Part shown: piece by piece, positions 25,811 to 33,574 of the stretch
Position numbering within the stretch: the stretch's first letter is position 1
Layout: each line of letters starts with the position of its first letter
Assembly (NCBI GenBank): GCA_022340485.1
Contig: JAJDNX010000006.1
Span: forward strand, 1-34,353
Source of the DNA: Gammaproteobacteria bacterium
GTDB taxonomy: Bacteria > Pseudomonadota > Gammaproteobacteria > UBA9214
DNA length: 34,353 nucleotides
Direction: 5' to 3'
Notes under the pieces: generated by a model
What the model was told of the DNA's origin: nothing
The model's database searches: none
What the model saw: the letters and a program-made list of their open reading frames with translations, nothing else
Translations under genes and position numbers: made by a program

Positions 25811-26608
25811 ATGCTGACCTACCCCGATATCAATCCGGTTGCCATTGCCATCGGTCCCTTTGAAGTACACTGGTACGGACTGATGTACCTGGTCGCATTT
25901 ATGACAGGCTGGTGGCTGGGTACGATACGCACCCGCCGTGTCGGCACCGAATGGAAAGCGGCCGAGATCAGTGACCTGGTATTCTATTTTGCACTGGGTG
26001 CCGTACTGGGCGGACGGATTGGCTATACCCTGATGTACAACTTCAGTGGCTTTGTTGAGAACCCGTCGGTGATTTTCAAGATCTGGCAGGGCGGCATGTC
26101 CTACCATGGCGGCATGATCGGTGTGTTTGTTGCCATGTGGTTGTATGGACGACATACCGGCCGGACCTTTTTCCAGGTCACCGATTTTCTTGCCCCGCTG
26201 GTACCACTGGGACTGGGGGCCGGCCGACTGGGTAATTTTATTAATGGCGAGTTATGGGGCCGCCCGACAACCCTGCCCTGGGGTATGGTGTTTCCGTTTG
26301 TCGACAACCAGCCACGTCATCCGTCCATGCTCTACGAGTTCTTCTTCGAAGGCCTGGTGTTCTTTGCCATACTGTGGATATTTTCGAGCAAGCCACGGCC
26401 GACCATGGCCGTATCCGGTTTGTACCTGATCTGCTACGGTGTGTTCCGCTTCGCGGTTGAATTTGTACGGGTCCCGGATGCGCAGATTGGCTTCCTTGCC
26501 TTTGACTGGCTGACCATGGGGCAGCTGTTGTCGTTCCCGATGATCATCATCGGGCTCGCCTTTTTCATTTATGCCTATCGCCGCAGCGACGGCAAGGTCA
26601 GCTGGTAA
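25811..26608 (+). CDS. lgt: Prolipoprotein diacylglyceryl transferase
   Basis: A 265-residue inner-membrane enzyme with about seven helices that attaches diacylglycerol from phosphatidylglycerol to the lipobox cysteine of prolipoproteins. It has VHWYGLMYLVAFMTGWWLG, MSYHGGMIGVF (with the conserved histidine) and the Lgt signature GAGRLGNFINGELWGRPT near residues 137-153. Essential in most Gram-negative bacteria. It precedes thyA and folA, the same order seen in E. coli (lgt-thyA). Confidence 0.96.
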   Translation: MLTYPDINPVAIAIGPFEVHWYGLMYLVAFMTGWWLGTIRTRRVGTEWKAAEISDLVFYFALGAVLGGRIGYTLMYNFSGFVENPSVIFKIWQGGMSYHGGMIGVFVAMWLYGRHTGRTFFQVTDFLAPLVPLGLGAGRLGNFINGELWGRPTTLPWGMVFPFVDNQPRHPSMLYEFFFEGLVFFAILWIFSSKPRPTMAVSGLYLICYGVFRFAVEFVRVPDAQIGFLAFDWLTMGQLLSFPMIIIGLAFFIYAYRRSDGKVSW

Positions 26609-26665
26609 ACCGGCCATGGCTTCGTTGGTGCCCAGCTGCTCATCCGGGGAATATACGCAATATCC

Positions 26666-27460
26666 ATGAAACAGTACCTCGACTTGATGCGCCACGTGCG
26701 CGATCACGGCACACGCAAGGAAGACCGTACCGGCACCGGTACGGTCAGTGTATTCGGCTACCAGATGCGCTTTGATCTGGCGGCTGGCTTTCCGCTGGTT
26801 ACCACCAAGAAATGCCACCTGCGATCCATCCTGCATGAACTGCTATGGTTCCTGAAAGGGGATACCAATCTGCGTTACCTGCATGACAACAAGGTGACCA
26901 TCTGGGATGAATGGGCTGATGAGGAGGGCAATCTGGGGCCGGTGTATGGTTATCAGTGGCGCTCCTGGCCAACCCCGGATGGTGGCAGTATCGACCAGAT
27001 CAGCCAGGTGATCGAACAACTCAGGAAGAATCCTGATTCGCGCCGCATTATCGTCAGTGCCTGGAACGTCAGTGATATCGAGAACATGGCATTGCCCCCG
27101 TGCCATGCCTTTTTCCAGTTTTATGTTGCGGAAGGCAGGCTATCCTGCCAGTTATACCAGCGCAGCGCCGACATCTTCCTAGGGGTGCCGTTCAATATTG
27201 CCTCCTATGCGCTGTTGACCATGATGATGGCACAGGTGACCGGTCTGCAGGCGGGTGATTTCGTGCATACCTTCGGTGATGCCCACCTGTATCTCAATCA
27301 CCTCGAACAGGCTAACCTGCAGCTGTCACGTACACCGCGTCAACTGCCGGTGATGCGGCTCAATCCGGACGTGGATGACCTGTTTGCCTTTCGTTACGAG
27401 GATTTTGAACTGCAGAATTACGATCCGCATCCTCATATCAAGGCACCGGTCGCGGTATAA
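26666..27460 (+). CDS. thyA: Thymidylate synthase
   Basis: A 264-residue cytosolic enzyme, the E. coli length. It converts dUMP to dTMP with 5,10-methylene-THF, producing dihydrofolate. The active-site cysteine is C146 in [14 protein letters not shown]; other conserved motifs are [36 protein letters not shown] and [23 protein letters not shown] (the last spread over residues 167-189). Its one-carbon donor is supplied in part by the glycine cleavage system upstream. Followed after 8 bases by folA, which regenerates its product. Confidence 0.97.
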   Translation: MKQYLDLMRHVRDHGTRKEDRTGTGTVSVFGYQMRFDLAAGFPLVTTKKCHLRSILHELLWFLKGDTNLRYLHDNKVTIWDEWADEEGNLGPVYGYQWRSWPTPDGGSIDQISQVIEQLRKNPDSRRIIVSAWNVSDIENMALPPCHAFFQFYVAEGRLSCQLYQRSADIFLGVPFNIASYALLTMMMAQVTGLQAGDFVHTFGDAHLYLNHLEQANLQLSRTPRQLPVMRLNPDVDDLFAFRYEDFELQNYDPHPHIKAPVAV

Positions 27461-27468
27461 GGCCCGCC

Positions 27469-27963
27469 ATGAAGATTTCTATTGTTGTGGCCATGGCGGC
27501 CAACGATATCATCGGGAGGGACAACCAGTTACCCTGGCACCTGCCGGCCGACCTGAAGCATTTCAAGCAGACGACCATGGGCAAGCCGATGCTGATGGGG
27601 CGTAAGACCTGGGAATCCATCGGGCAGCCGCTACCGGGGCGGACCAGTATCGTGATTACCCGTGACCGCAGCTATACAGCGGAAGGTTGCAAGGTGGTCC
27701 ATTCCATTGATGCCGCCATGGCAGCCGCTGCCGGGCAGGAGGAGGTGATGGTCATCGGTGGCGCGGACCTCTATCGCCAGCTATTACCACGCACCGACAC
27801 CATTTACCTGACGCGCGTGCACGAGGCATTTGAGGGTGATACCCATTTCCCGGAGATCAGTCAGCGTGAGTGGCACGAGGTGGAGCGCAGCGATCATGAA
27901 GCCGACGAAAAGAATCCCTATGACTACAGCTTTATTCGCCTCGAACGTGTGCATGCTGGTTGA
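27469..27963 (+). CDS. folA: Dihydrofolate reductase
   Basis: A 164-residue cytosolic enzyme that reduces dihydrofolate to tetrahydrofolate with NADPH, and the target of trimethoprim. Seen are IVVAMAANDIIGRDNQLPWHLPADL with catalytic D28 (E. coli D27), TMGKPMLMGRKTWESIGQPLPGR for NADPH binding, and MVIGGADLYRQLLP. Starts 8 bases after thyA, so the two are co-transcribed; this pair closes the thymidylate cycle. Confidence 0.96.
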   Translation: MKISIVVAMAANDIIGRDNQLPWHLPADLKHFKQTTMGKPMLMGRKTWESIGQPLPGRTSIVITRDRSYTAEGCKVVHSIDAAMAAAAGQEEVMVIGGADLYRQLLPRTDTIYLTRVHEAFEGDTHFPEISQREWHEVERSDHEADEKNPYDYSFIRLERVHAG

Positions 27964-28645
27964 ACTCGGCTGCCCGTAAACCGCATGAGTACGAACCATT
28001 CTGCGGCTGTTGGCCAGTAAAGAGACAGTAAGCCTAAAGAGCAGGGCGCGCTTTCATCGATCTGTTGTGCCTGTGGTAGCGGTGCCTGATTCCTGGCATT
28101 GGCGACACAACCATGGTGGAAACCTCAAAACCTGGCTATAAAGGACATCACGCCGTTACGGTGTCGGGATGCCGCCCATTTCACGCACGATCGACTGATA
28201 CTCTGCCGATCGGTGCATAAGCCGGGCTGAAACTTCACGCAGCCTGTCGATGTCCTCACCAAGCTGATCGAACTGTAAGTAACGCCTGTTTGTCAGATCG
28301 ATCTGACAGCATCAGTAAACCCCTTGCCTTTAGCTGTACTCCAGAGCCACCAGCTTTAGCCGGGGACTGTTTGCTCGATTCCGTGCGCTTCGCCACCACG
28401 CCTGGCAAACCGGTGGGCGAGCTGAGCCGTGGTTGCGAGAGAGACCTCGGTGTAGTTGTTTCTCGGCACGCCCTGCATCGGCAACATTTACTCCAAGTGT
28501 CGCGTTGGCGGCTCCCTCAGGATCTTAGATGCTCGATAAATCTGGTGAAGGGTATCTGTGCCGCTTATACTCTGTGGTCTTTGATAAGGATTAAAGACCC
28601 TTTCAAGATAATCGATAAAACTAATCTTCATTCTGGAGGAACATC
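27964..28645. other. Gene-poor stretch before the kbp-like gene
   Basis: About 680 bases without a convincing gene. It holds a perfect 18-bp palindrome at 28291-28308, a minus-strand open frame of 51 codons without a start (28156-28311) that may be the 3' remnant of a gene, and a 7-bp hairpin GGTCTTT/AAAGACC (28576-28582 and 28593-28599) just before the kbp-like gene. No tRNA or terminator was recognised. Confidence 0.6.
28291..28308. promoter_or_regulatory. Perfect 18-bp palindrome, possible operator
   Basis: TGTCAGATCGATCTGACA is its own reverse complement with no spacer, so it is a poor RNA hairpin but a good dimer-binding DNA site. Its length and symmetry resemble LuxR/TraR-type boxes (TraR box is an 18-bp palindrome with a central AGATCT), but no luxI or luxR homologue lies in the window. 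The nearest gene on the plus strand starts 338 bases downstream. Confidence 0.4.
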
Positions 28646-29083
28646 ATGGGTTTATTTGATTTCGCCAAAGATATGGGTAAAAAGCTGTTCGGGGAAGACG
28701 ATGATCCGGCAGAAAAGATAAAAGCAAGCATTGAAGCAGACAATCCGGGCATTACCGACCTCGACGTTGCCTATCACGATGGCTCCGTTGAGCTCAGTGG
28801 TAAAGCAGACTCGGCTGAAGCAGTCGAAAAAGCTGTGCTGATGGCAGGCAACGTGAAGGGAGTTACCGACGTGAAAATTGACAGTATGGAAGCACCTGCT
28901 CCGGCGCCAGAGGTCGAGTACTACACCATCGTCAGTGGTGACAGTCTCTCGAAGATTGCCAAGAAATACTATGGCAATGCGATGGATTACCCAAGATTGT
29001 TTGAAGCCAATCGTGAAGTAATCAAGGATGCCGATCTCATCTACCCTGGCCAGAAAATTCGCATTCCACCGAAAAGCTGGTAG
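28646..29083 (+). CDS. kbp: BON-LysM protein, Kbp/YgaU-like
   Basis: A 145-residue soluble protein with the E. coli Kbp (YgaU) plan: a short MGLFDFAKDMGKKLFG start, a BON domain (about 20-85, with ITDLDVAYHDGSVELSGKADSAEAVEKAV and GVTDVKID) and a C-terminal LysM domain (91-143, YYTIVSGDSLSKIAKKYYG and IYPGQKIRIP). E. coli Kbp is 149 residues and binds potassium. It has no signal peptide. A strong GGAGGA site precedes the ATG. Likely stress-related by family, but regulation is not visible here. It converges on apaH. Confidence 0.92.
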   Translation: MGLFDFAKDMGKKLFGEDDDPAEKIKASIEADNPGITDLDVAYHDGSVELSGKADSAEAVEKAVLMAGNVKGVTDVKIDSMEAPAPAPEVEYYTIVSGDSLSKIAKKYYGNAMDYPRLFEANREVIKDADLIYPGQKIRIPPKSW

Positions 29084-29279
29084 CACTTAATGTGAACTTG
29101 AAGCAGGGGCTAGTCGTTTTCCTGCTGATGCGGATAGCGACTGCTAGCCTGCAGCCCGAACCGTATTGCTTATCCCGGCAAGTTCGGCCGCGGCGCATCG
29201 TACATGTGTAAAGAGGTGTTGCAGTGGCCGGTAAATTCCCGGCTGTGCCTCACTGGATAAAACAAAAACAATAGTGAGC

Positions 29280-30107
29280 CTAGCCCGGTATCTGCTGGCC
29301 TGTACAAGGCAGGGTAAAACGCTGCGGTGTGCCATCGAGGCGTAGCGCGGTCAATTCACCGCCCCACAGACAGGCCGTGTCCAGTGGGTAAATGCCCGGC
29401 TCATCCGATGGCCCCAGCGTGGACCAGTGACCAAAGACAATATCCAGTTCCCGGCTCTTGCGGCCCGGCAGTTTGAACCAGGGCAGATACTCCGGTGGCT
29501 GGCTGCCCGGTGGCCCCTTGTACTTAAGCTTCAGGCAGCCGTCTGCATCACAAAAACGCAGCCGTGTAAAACAGTTCACAATGAAACGCAGGCGTTTCCA
29601 ACCGGAAAGCTCACTGGACCAGCATTTTGGTTGGTTGCCGTACATGTGCCGGATAAGGGCGGGGAACTCCTCGCTCTGCAGTACTGCCTCGACCTCCTGT
29701 GCGCATTGTTGGGCGAGTGCCAGGTCCCATTGCGGTGGCAGCCCGGCATGGATCATGGTGAAGCCAAGTGTTTCATCGTGGTGTAACAGCGGTTGCTGTC
29801 GCAACCAATGGATCAATTCATCGCAGTCAGGAGCGGCGAGGATGGCATCCAGTGTATGGTCGTCCTTGCTGAGCGGGTGTCCCTGTGCGGCTGCGATCAG
29901 GCTCAGGTCGTGATTGCCCAGTACGCTGACAGCGCGTTCACCCAGGCCACGAACGAAACGCAGGGTCTGCAGTGATTTCGGACCGCGGTTAACCAGGTCA
30001 CCCGCAAACCACAGACGGTCATCAGCTGGACTGAACTCAATGAGTTCGAGTAGCGCCTGCAATTCATCAAAGCAGCCCTGAATATCCCCGATGGCATAAA
30101 CAGCCAT
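29280..30107 (-). CDS. apaH: Diadenosine tetraphosphatase (symmetrical) ApaH
   Basis: A 275-residue metallophosphoesterase that splits Ap4A into two ADP, and in E. coli also removes Np4 caps from RNA 5' ends. The metal-site motifs are YAIGDIQGCFDEL (GDxxG), WFAGDLVNRGPKS (GDxVxRG) and SVLGNHDLSLI (GNHD), followed by the distal histidine MIHAGLPPQWD. Length and order match E. coli. It starts 11 bases after apaG, forming the usual apaG-apaH pair, but rsmA, the common upstream partner, is 3 kb away. Confidence 0.95.
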   Translation of the reverse strand: MAVYAIGDIQGCFDELQALLELIEFSPADDRLWFAGDLVNRGPKSLQTLRFVRGLGERAVSVLGNHDLSLIAAAQGHPLSKDDHTLDAILAAPDCDELIHWLRQQPLLHHDETLGFTMIHAGLPPQWDLALAQQCAQEVEAVLQSEEFPALIRHMYGNQPKCWSSELSGWKRLRFIVNCFTRLRFCDADGCLKLKYKGPPGSQPPEYLPWFKLPGRKSRELDIVFGHWSTLGPSDEPGIYPLDTACLWGGELTALRLDGTPQRFTLPCTGQQIPG

Positions 30108-30118
30108 GTTGTTGCCGA

Positions 30119-30502
30119 CTAGTGGAGGGTTCGTGGAATAGCGAGTGTAAAGGGCGGGATTTCCGCGTCAAACTCATTGCCGTCGTCGCCCACCATCTGG
30201 TAGCTTCCGCGCATGCTGCCAACTGGCGTGGATATCATTGCACCACTGGTATATTGAAAGCCTTCACCCGGGTTAAGGTGCGGTTGCTCACCAACTACGC
30301 CATCGCCCTTTACTTCCTGAATGTTGCCGTAGGCGTCCGTGATGATCCAGTGTCGTGATAACAGTTGTGCAGGCTGGCCACCTTCGTTGCGGATGGTGAT
30401 CGTGTAGGAGAATACATAGCGCTCGTTGTCAGGTTCGGATTGCCCTTCAACATAGCTGGTCACGACTTCGACTACGATGTGGTGATTGTTTTCGGTTTCC
30501 AT
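30119..30502 (-). CDS. apaG: ApaG (DUF525 beta-sandwich protein)
   Basis: A 127-residue immunoglobulin-like protein (E. coli ApaG 125). It has VEVVTSYVEGQSEPDNERYVFSY, YTITIRNEGGQPAQLLSRHWIITD, GDGVVGEQPHLNPGEGFQYTSGA and MRGSYQMVGDDG. ApaG proteins bind pyrophosphate and share the fold of the F-box-associated domain; the physiological role is unclear. The ATG at 30502 matches the family start; an upstream frame to 30568 has no support. No clear Shine-Dalgarno is before it. Leads the apaG-apaH operon. Confidence 0.94.
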   Translation of the reverse strand: METENNHHIVVEVVTSYVEGQSEPDNERYVFSYTITIRNEGGQPAQLLSRHWIITDAYGNIQEVKGDGVVGEQPHLNPGEGFQYTSGAMISTPVGSMRGSYQMVGDDGNEFDAEIPPFTLAIPRTLH

Positions 30503-30864
30503 AGTTAAGAAAGTGCGGGTTGTACAGGTCGTGAGTAGAAGCATACCCTTTCCAGCACGGGGAGACAAAATACTGGCCGACTGTTTTTGCTAGCCAGGTC
30601 ACGACTGTGGTTGCCATCTGATGATCGCTTGCCAGGAAGTTTCGGGGAGTGGGTTTAGAATATATCTTTTTGAAATACATCAATATTGTACTTTCTTGGC
30701 GAAGGGGCGGGTCGATTTTGACCCCTGCAGCGAAAACTTGAGGCCGAATCGCTGAAAATGTGACTTGATGAGCGGAAATGATCGGCACATGGGTGCACGA
30801 TGATGACAAGCCTGTGGCAGTTAATGGCCTGAAATCAAACCTGCTATCCGTACCGAGGTCCGCC
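30503..30864. other. Gene-free stretch between apaG and a small exported protein
   Basis: About 360 bases between two divergent genes. Part of it (about 30650-30695) is AT-rich and could hold promoters for either side, but I found no clear -35/-10 pair. A short hairpin GGGTC/GACCC (30709-30713 and 30720-30724) is present. No RNA or gene recognised. Confidence 0.5.
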
Positions 30865-31179
30865 ATGTTTAAACACAAGCACAGCTATCGCAAGCCGGAT
30901 CCCTTGATGCTACTGGTCTTGTTCACAGTCCTGGCCGTATTGATGACCTCGGCAGTAGTTGCAGGTGAACCGGTCCTCAATACCATGAATCTGGCAGACG
31001 TAGGGAATGGAGACCTGGTCATTGCACCGGTAGGCAGGCAAGGCGCCGGCCTGCATCTCTCCTACCAGATCAGTTCCTGCCAGTGTCAAGCATCCAGTGA
31101 ATCCAGCACTCGTAGCGTGTCTTCACGATCAGCACCATCCTCCCCGGCCCTGTTTCTGTCCCTGAAAATTCCCTGGTAG
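30865..31179 (+). CDS. Small exported or membrane protein of unknown function
   Basis: A 104-residue protein. A basic start MFKHKHSYRKPDPL is followed by a hydrophobic segment (14-33, LMLLVLFTVLAVLMTSAVVA) that may be an anchor or a signal peptide cut after residue 33. The rest is small and serine-rich, with C72-x-C74 and ends in LSLKIPW, an aromatic C-terminus like that of short outer-membrane beta strands. The ATG at 30865 has GAGG upstream and is preferred to an earlier in-frame ATG at 30778. Not recognised; it lies just upstream of ppx on the same strand. Confidence 0.65.
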   Translation: MFKHKHSYRKPDPLMLLVLFTVLAVLMTSAVVAGEPVLNTMNLADVGNGDLVIAPVGRQGAGLHLSYQISSCQCQASSESSTRSVSSRSAPSSPALFLSLKIPW

Positions 31180-31441
31180 TTTTCAGCATAATGGCGGATC
31201 TGCGATAACAACTGTCCGCCCTCCCTGATGAGCCAGGGTGCTGCAGTCCTCGGACATATTCATTTCCAACAAGGCCCTCATTATTTTTTCATCAAGTCCC
31301 CTTGGTGAACAGGTGACTGTCATCGTGCCCCGGGTGGCGGGCAGTTTCAAATTGGAGACTTTCAAGATAATCGGTAGAATCACTCGCTACAGGTAGAACC
31401 CTGCGCTCACGCAGACATGGAAGAGACGAACAATTCCCGTA

Positions 31442-32953
31442 ATGACTGATTCTGATTTCCTCTCCGAGACACCTTTCATCGCTGCCGTCGATCTGGGTTC
31501 TAACAGCTTCCATATGAAAGTGGTGCGCGTTGCCGGCGAGGAGCTGGAAGTCATTGACCGTATTCGCGAGATGGTGCGGCTGGCCTCCGGCCTGGATGAT
31601 AATGTAAATCTCACCGAAGAGGCGATACAAAGGGCGATTGCCTGCCTGTCACGTTTCGGCGAGCGCCTGCGCGATATCCCCTCGGAGCAGGTGCGTGTAG
31701 TGGGTACCAACACCTTGCGACGTGCGGGAAATGCAAGACAGTTCATAAGACTTGCCCAGCTGGCACTGGGACACCCCATCGAGATCATCGGTGGACAGGA
31801 AGAAGCACGCCTGGTTTACCTGGGCGTTTCCCACAGTGTTCGAAACACCGAAGGGCGTATGCTGGTGGTCGATATTGGCGGTGGCAGCACCGAACTGATT
31901 ATTGGCCGGGGTTACCAGTCACTGCATCTTGAGAGTGTCTTCATAGGCTGTGTCAGTTTGAGTCTGAAGTTCTTCAGGGATGGCTCGATCACGCGCAAGC
32001 GCATGCAGCGGGCCATTACAGAGGGACGACTGCATCTGGAACCGCTTGAGAAGGCCTATCGTAGTATTGGCTGGGAACAGGCGATAGGTTCCTCAGGCAC
32101 AATCCGCGCCATCGAGAAGGTCGTCATTGCCCACGGCTGGAGTGACGATGGCATTACCCCGGAGGCACTGGCCAGGCTGCAGGATGAGCTGGTCAAGGCG
32201 GGCCATGTTGATGCCATAGAGTTGAAGGGACTCGGGAAGGACCGGGCGCCGGTGTTTCCGGGTGGTGTGGCGGCATTAAGCGCTGTCTTCGAGGGTTTGA
32301 AGATAGAGCGCATGTGGGCGTCCGATGGCGCCTTGCGTGAAGGTCTGTTGTATGACCTGGTGGGCAGAACCGAGCATGACAGTGTTCGCGAACAGGCGGT
32401 CGCCACTCTCATGAGTCGTTACCAGGTTGACCTGGAACAGGCCGCACGGGTTGAACAGACTGCCCTTGACTGCTTTTCACAGTTGGCGGAGTGCTGGCAA
32501 CTGGACCGCCATGATATCTACAGGCAATGTCTGATATGGGCCGCTCGTTTGCATGAGGTAGGCCTTGCCATCGCGCATAGTAAATACCAGAAGCGTGGTG
32601 AATACATCATTCGGCATTCCGACATGCTGGGCTTCACCCGCAACGAACAGCAGATTGTGGCCACGCTGATACGGGCCCACCGCTACAAGTTCCCATCCAC
32701 GGTACTCGGTGAGCTCAGCGAGTCGCTGCTGGAGCCGGTTACCTATCTGTGTATTGTGCTGCGTATTGCCGTATTGTTGCGTCGCGGTCGAAGTGACGAA
32801 CAGCTGCCGGAAATATCGATAAAGGCAAAAAACAGCAAGATACAACTGAAGTTCCCGGAAGGCTGGCTGAAACAGCATGCCCTGACACAGGCTGACCTGA
32901 AACAGGAGAAGAAGTATCTGCGCGCCTGCAAGATGCGCCTTGCATACAAGTAA
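31442..32953 (+). CDS. ppx: Exopolyphosphatase (Ppx/GppA family)
   Basis: A 503-residue ASKHA-fold enzyme that removes terminal phosphates from polyphosphate. Seen: AAVDLGSNSFHMKVVRV (phosphate-1 loop), VVGTNTLRRAGNARQFI, GGQEEARLVYLGV, VVDIGGGSTELIIG (phosphate-2 loop), GSSGTIRAIE and, near residue 295, SDGALREGLLYDL. The C-terminal HD-like domain (about 310-500) is typical of the long Ppx form. GppA (pppGpp hydrolase) is the main alternative in the family; the length favours Ppx. No ppk lies in the window. It sits inside the usual rsmA-apaG-apaH neighbourhood. Confidence 0.94.
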   Translation: MTDSDFLSETPFIAAVDLGSNSFHMKVVRVAGEELEVIDRIREMVRLASGLDDNVNLTEEAIQRAIACLSRFGERLRDIPSEQVRVVGTNTLRRAGNARQFIRLAQLALGHPIEIIGGQEEARLVYLGVSHSVRNTEGRMLVVDIGGGSTELIIGRGYQSLHLESVFIGCVSLSLKFFRDGSITRKRMQRAITEGRLHLEPLEKAYRSIGWEQAIGSSGTIRAIEKVVIAHGWSDDGITPEALARLQDELVKAGHVDAIELKGLGKDRAPVFPGGVAALSAVFEGLKIERMWASDGALREGLLYDLVGRTEHDSVREQAVATLMSRYQVDLEQAARVEQTALDCFSQLAECWQLDRHDIYRQCLIWAARLHEVGLAIAHSKYQKRGEYIIRHSDMLGFTRNEQQIVATLIRAHRYKFPSTVLGELSESLLEPVTYLCIVLRIAVLLRRGRSDEQLPEISIKAKNSKIQLKFPEGWLKQHALTQADLKQEKKYLRACKMRLAYK

Positions 32954-33144
32954 TACTGAATAAATCGATATCCCCATTGTTTCTTGTCCCGGACCTAACC
33001 AACGCGCAGCAATTGCCTGCACATTTTATTTTCTTTGCCCTGAGCAGGCCTGTACAAGCCGTGATGATCCCGGGGAATTTTATACAGCGGTCTAGGGGTG
33101 TTTTGCTGTGCTGATGTGTTACGCCAGCATTGGGAGAGATGTGC

Positions 33145-33160
33145 AGTGATGCGCATCACA
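33145..33160. promoter_or_regulatory. CRP/FNR-like binding site
   Basis: AGTGATGCGCATCACA contains the perfect 14-bp palindrome GTGATGCGCATCAC (33146-33159). It matches the CRP-type pattern TGTGA-N6-TCACA at nine of ten defined bases. It lies 65 bases before the ATG of the glycine-zipper gene and ~190 bases after ppx, with a TTGACA hexamer (33170-33175) just downstream. Confidence 0.5.
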
Positions 33161-33224
33161 GTATTCCAGTTGACAGGTGAGACAATGAATACTGATTGCT
33201 CACCCTGACAGGAGTACAGGTCTC

Positions 33225-33560
33225 ATGAAAATACAGCATATCGTAATGGTAATAGGGCTCATGGCTTTTGAAGTACATGCAGACAGTTCTACACTGGATG
33301 CGGCAGTTGGCGGTGGTATCGGTGGTGCTGCCGGGGCAGCCATTGGTAACGAGGTCGGTGGTCGTGATGCGGCAATTGTTGGTAGTGCGCTCGGTGCGGC
33401 GATTGGAACAGCCATCAATACTGACGAACAGCATCATCATTCCGGTTCACATGATCAACCGGATTTTCGCGATGTTCGCTATTACGACAGACGCGAATAT
33501 GACCAACCATCGAACTATCGATTCTGTCCGCCAGGACAGGCGAAAAAAGGGCATTGCTGA
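33225..33560 (+). CDS. Exported glycine-zipper protein
   Basis: A 111-residue protein with a signal peptide (residues 1-19, likely cut after VHA) and a Gly/Ala-rich zipper, LDAAVGGGIGGAAGAAIGNEVGG and AAIVGSALGAAIGTAIN, of two membrane-compatible helices related by repeat. The tail is polar and aromatic (EQHHHSGSHDQ, YYDRREYDQPSNYRFCPPGQAKKGHC). Glycine-zipper proteins of this kind are envelope proteins, often stress-linked, of unclear mechanism. GGAG precedes the ATG, and a CRP-like site lies upstream. Converges on rsmA with a 14-base gap. Confidence 0.82.
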   Translation: MKIQHIVMVIGLMAFEVHADSSTLDAAVGGGIGGAAGAAIGNEVGGRDAAIVGSALGAAIGTAINTDEQHHHSGSHDQPDFRDVRYYDRREYDQPSNYRFCPPGQAKKGHC

Positions 33561-33574
33561 TTCTTTAAAAATGC

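Noticed and set aside
28290-28721. Plus-strand 143-codon frame
   Set aside because: It runs into the kbp-like gene in another frame and has no recognisable domain; the real gene has a strong GGAGGA site.
29108-29149. Imperfect inverted repeat GGCTAG-TCG / CGACTG-CTAGCC between kbp and apaH
   Set aside because: It needs a 3-base bulge and lacks a T-tract; a possible convergent terminator but not supported enough.
31183-31383. Minus-strand 66-codon frame upstream of ppx
   Set aside because: It has a short, unrecognised sequence with no evident ribosome binding site and covers the ppx upstream region; too weak to call a gene.
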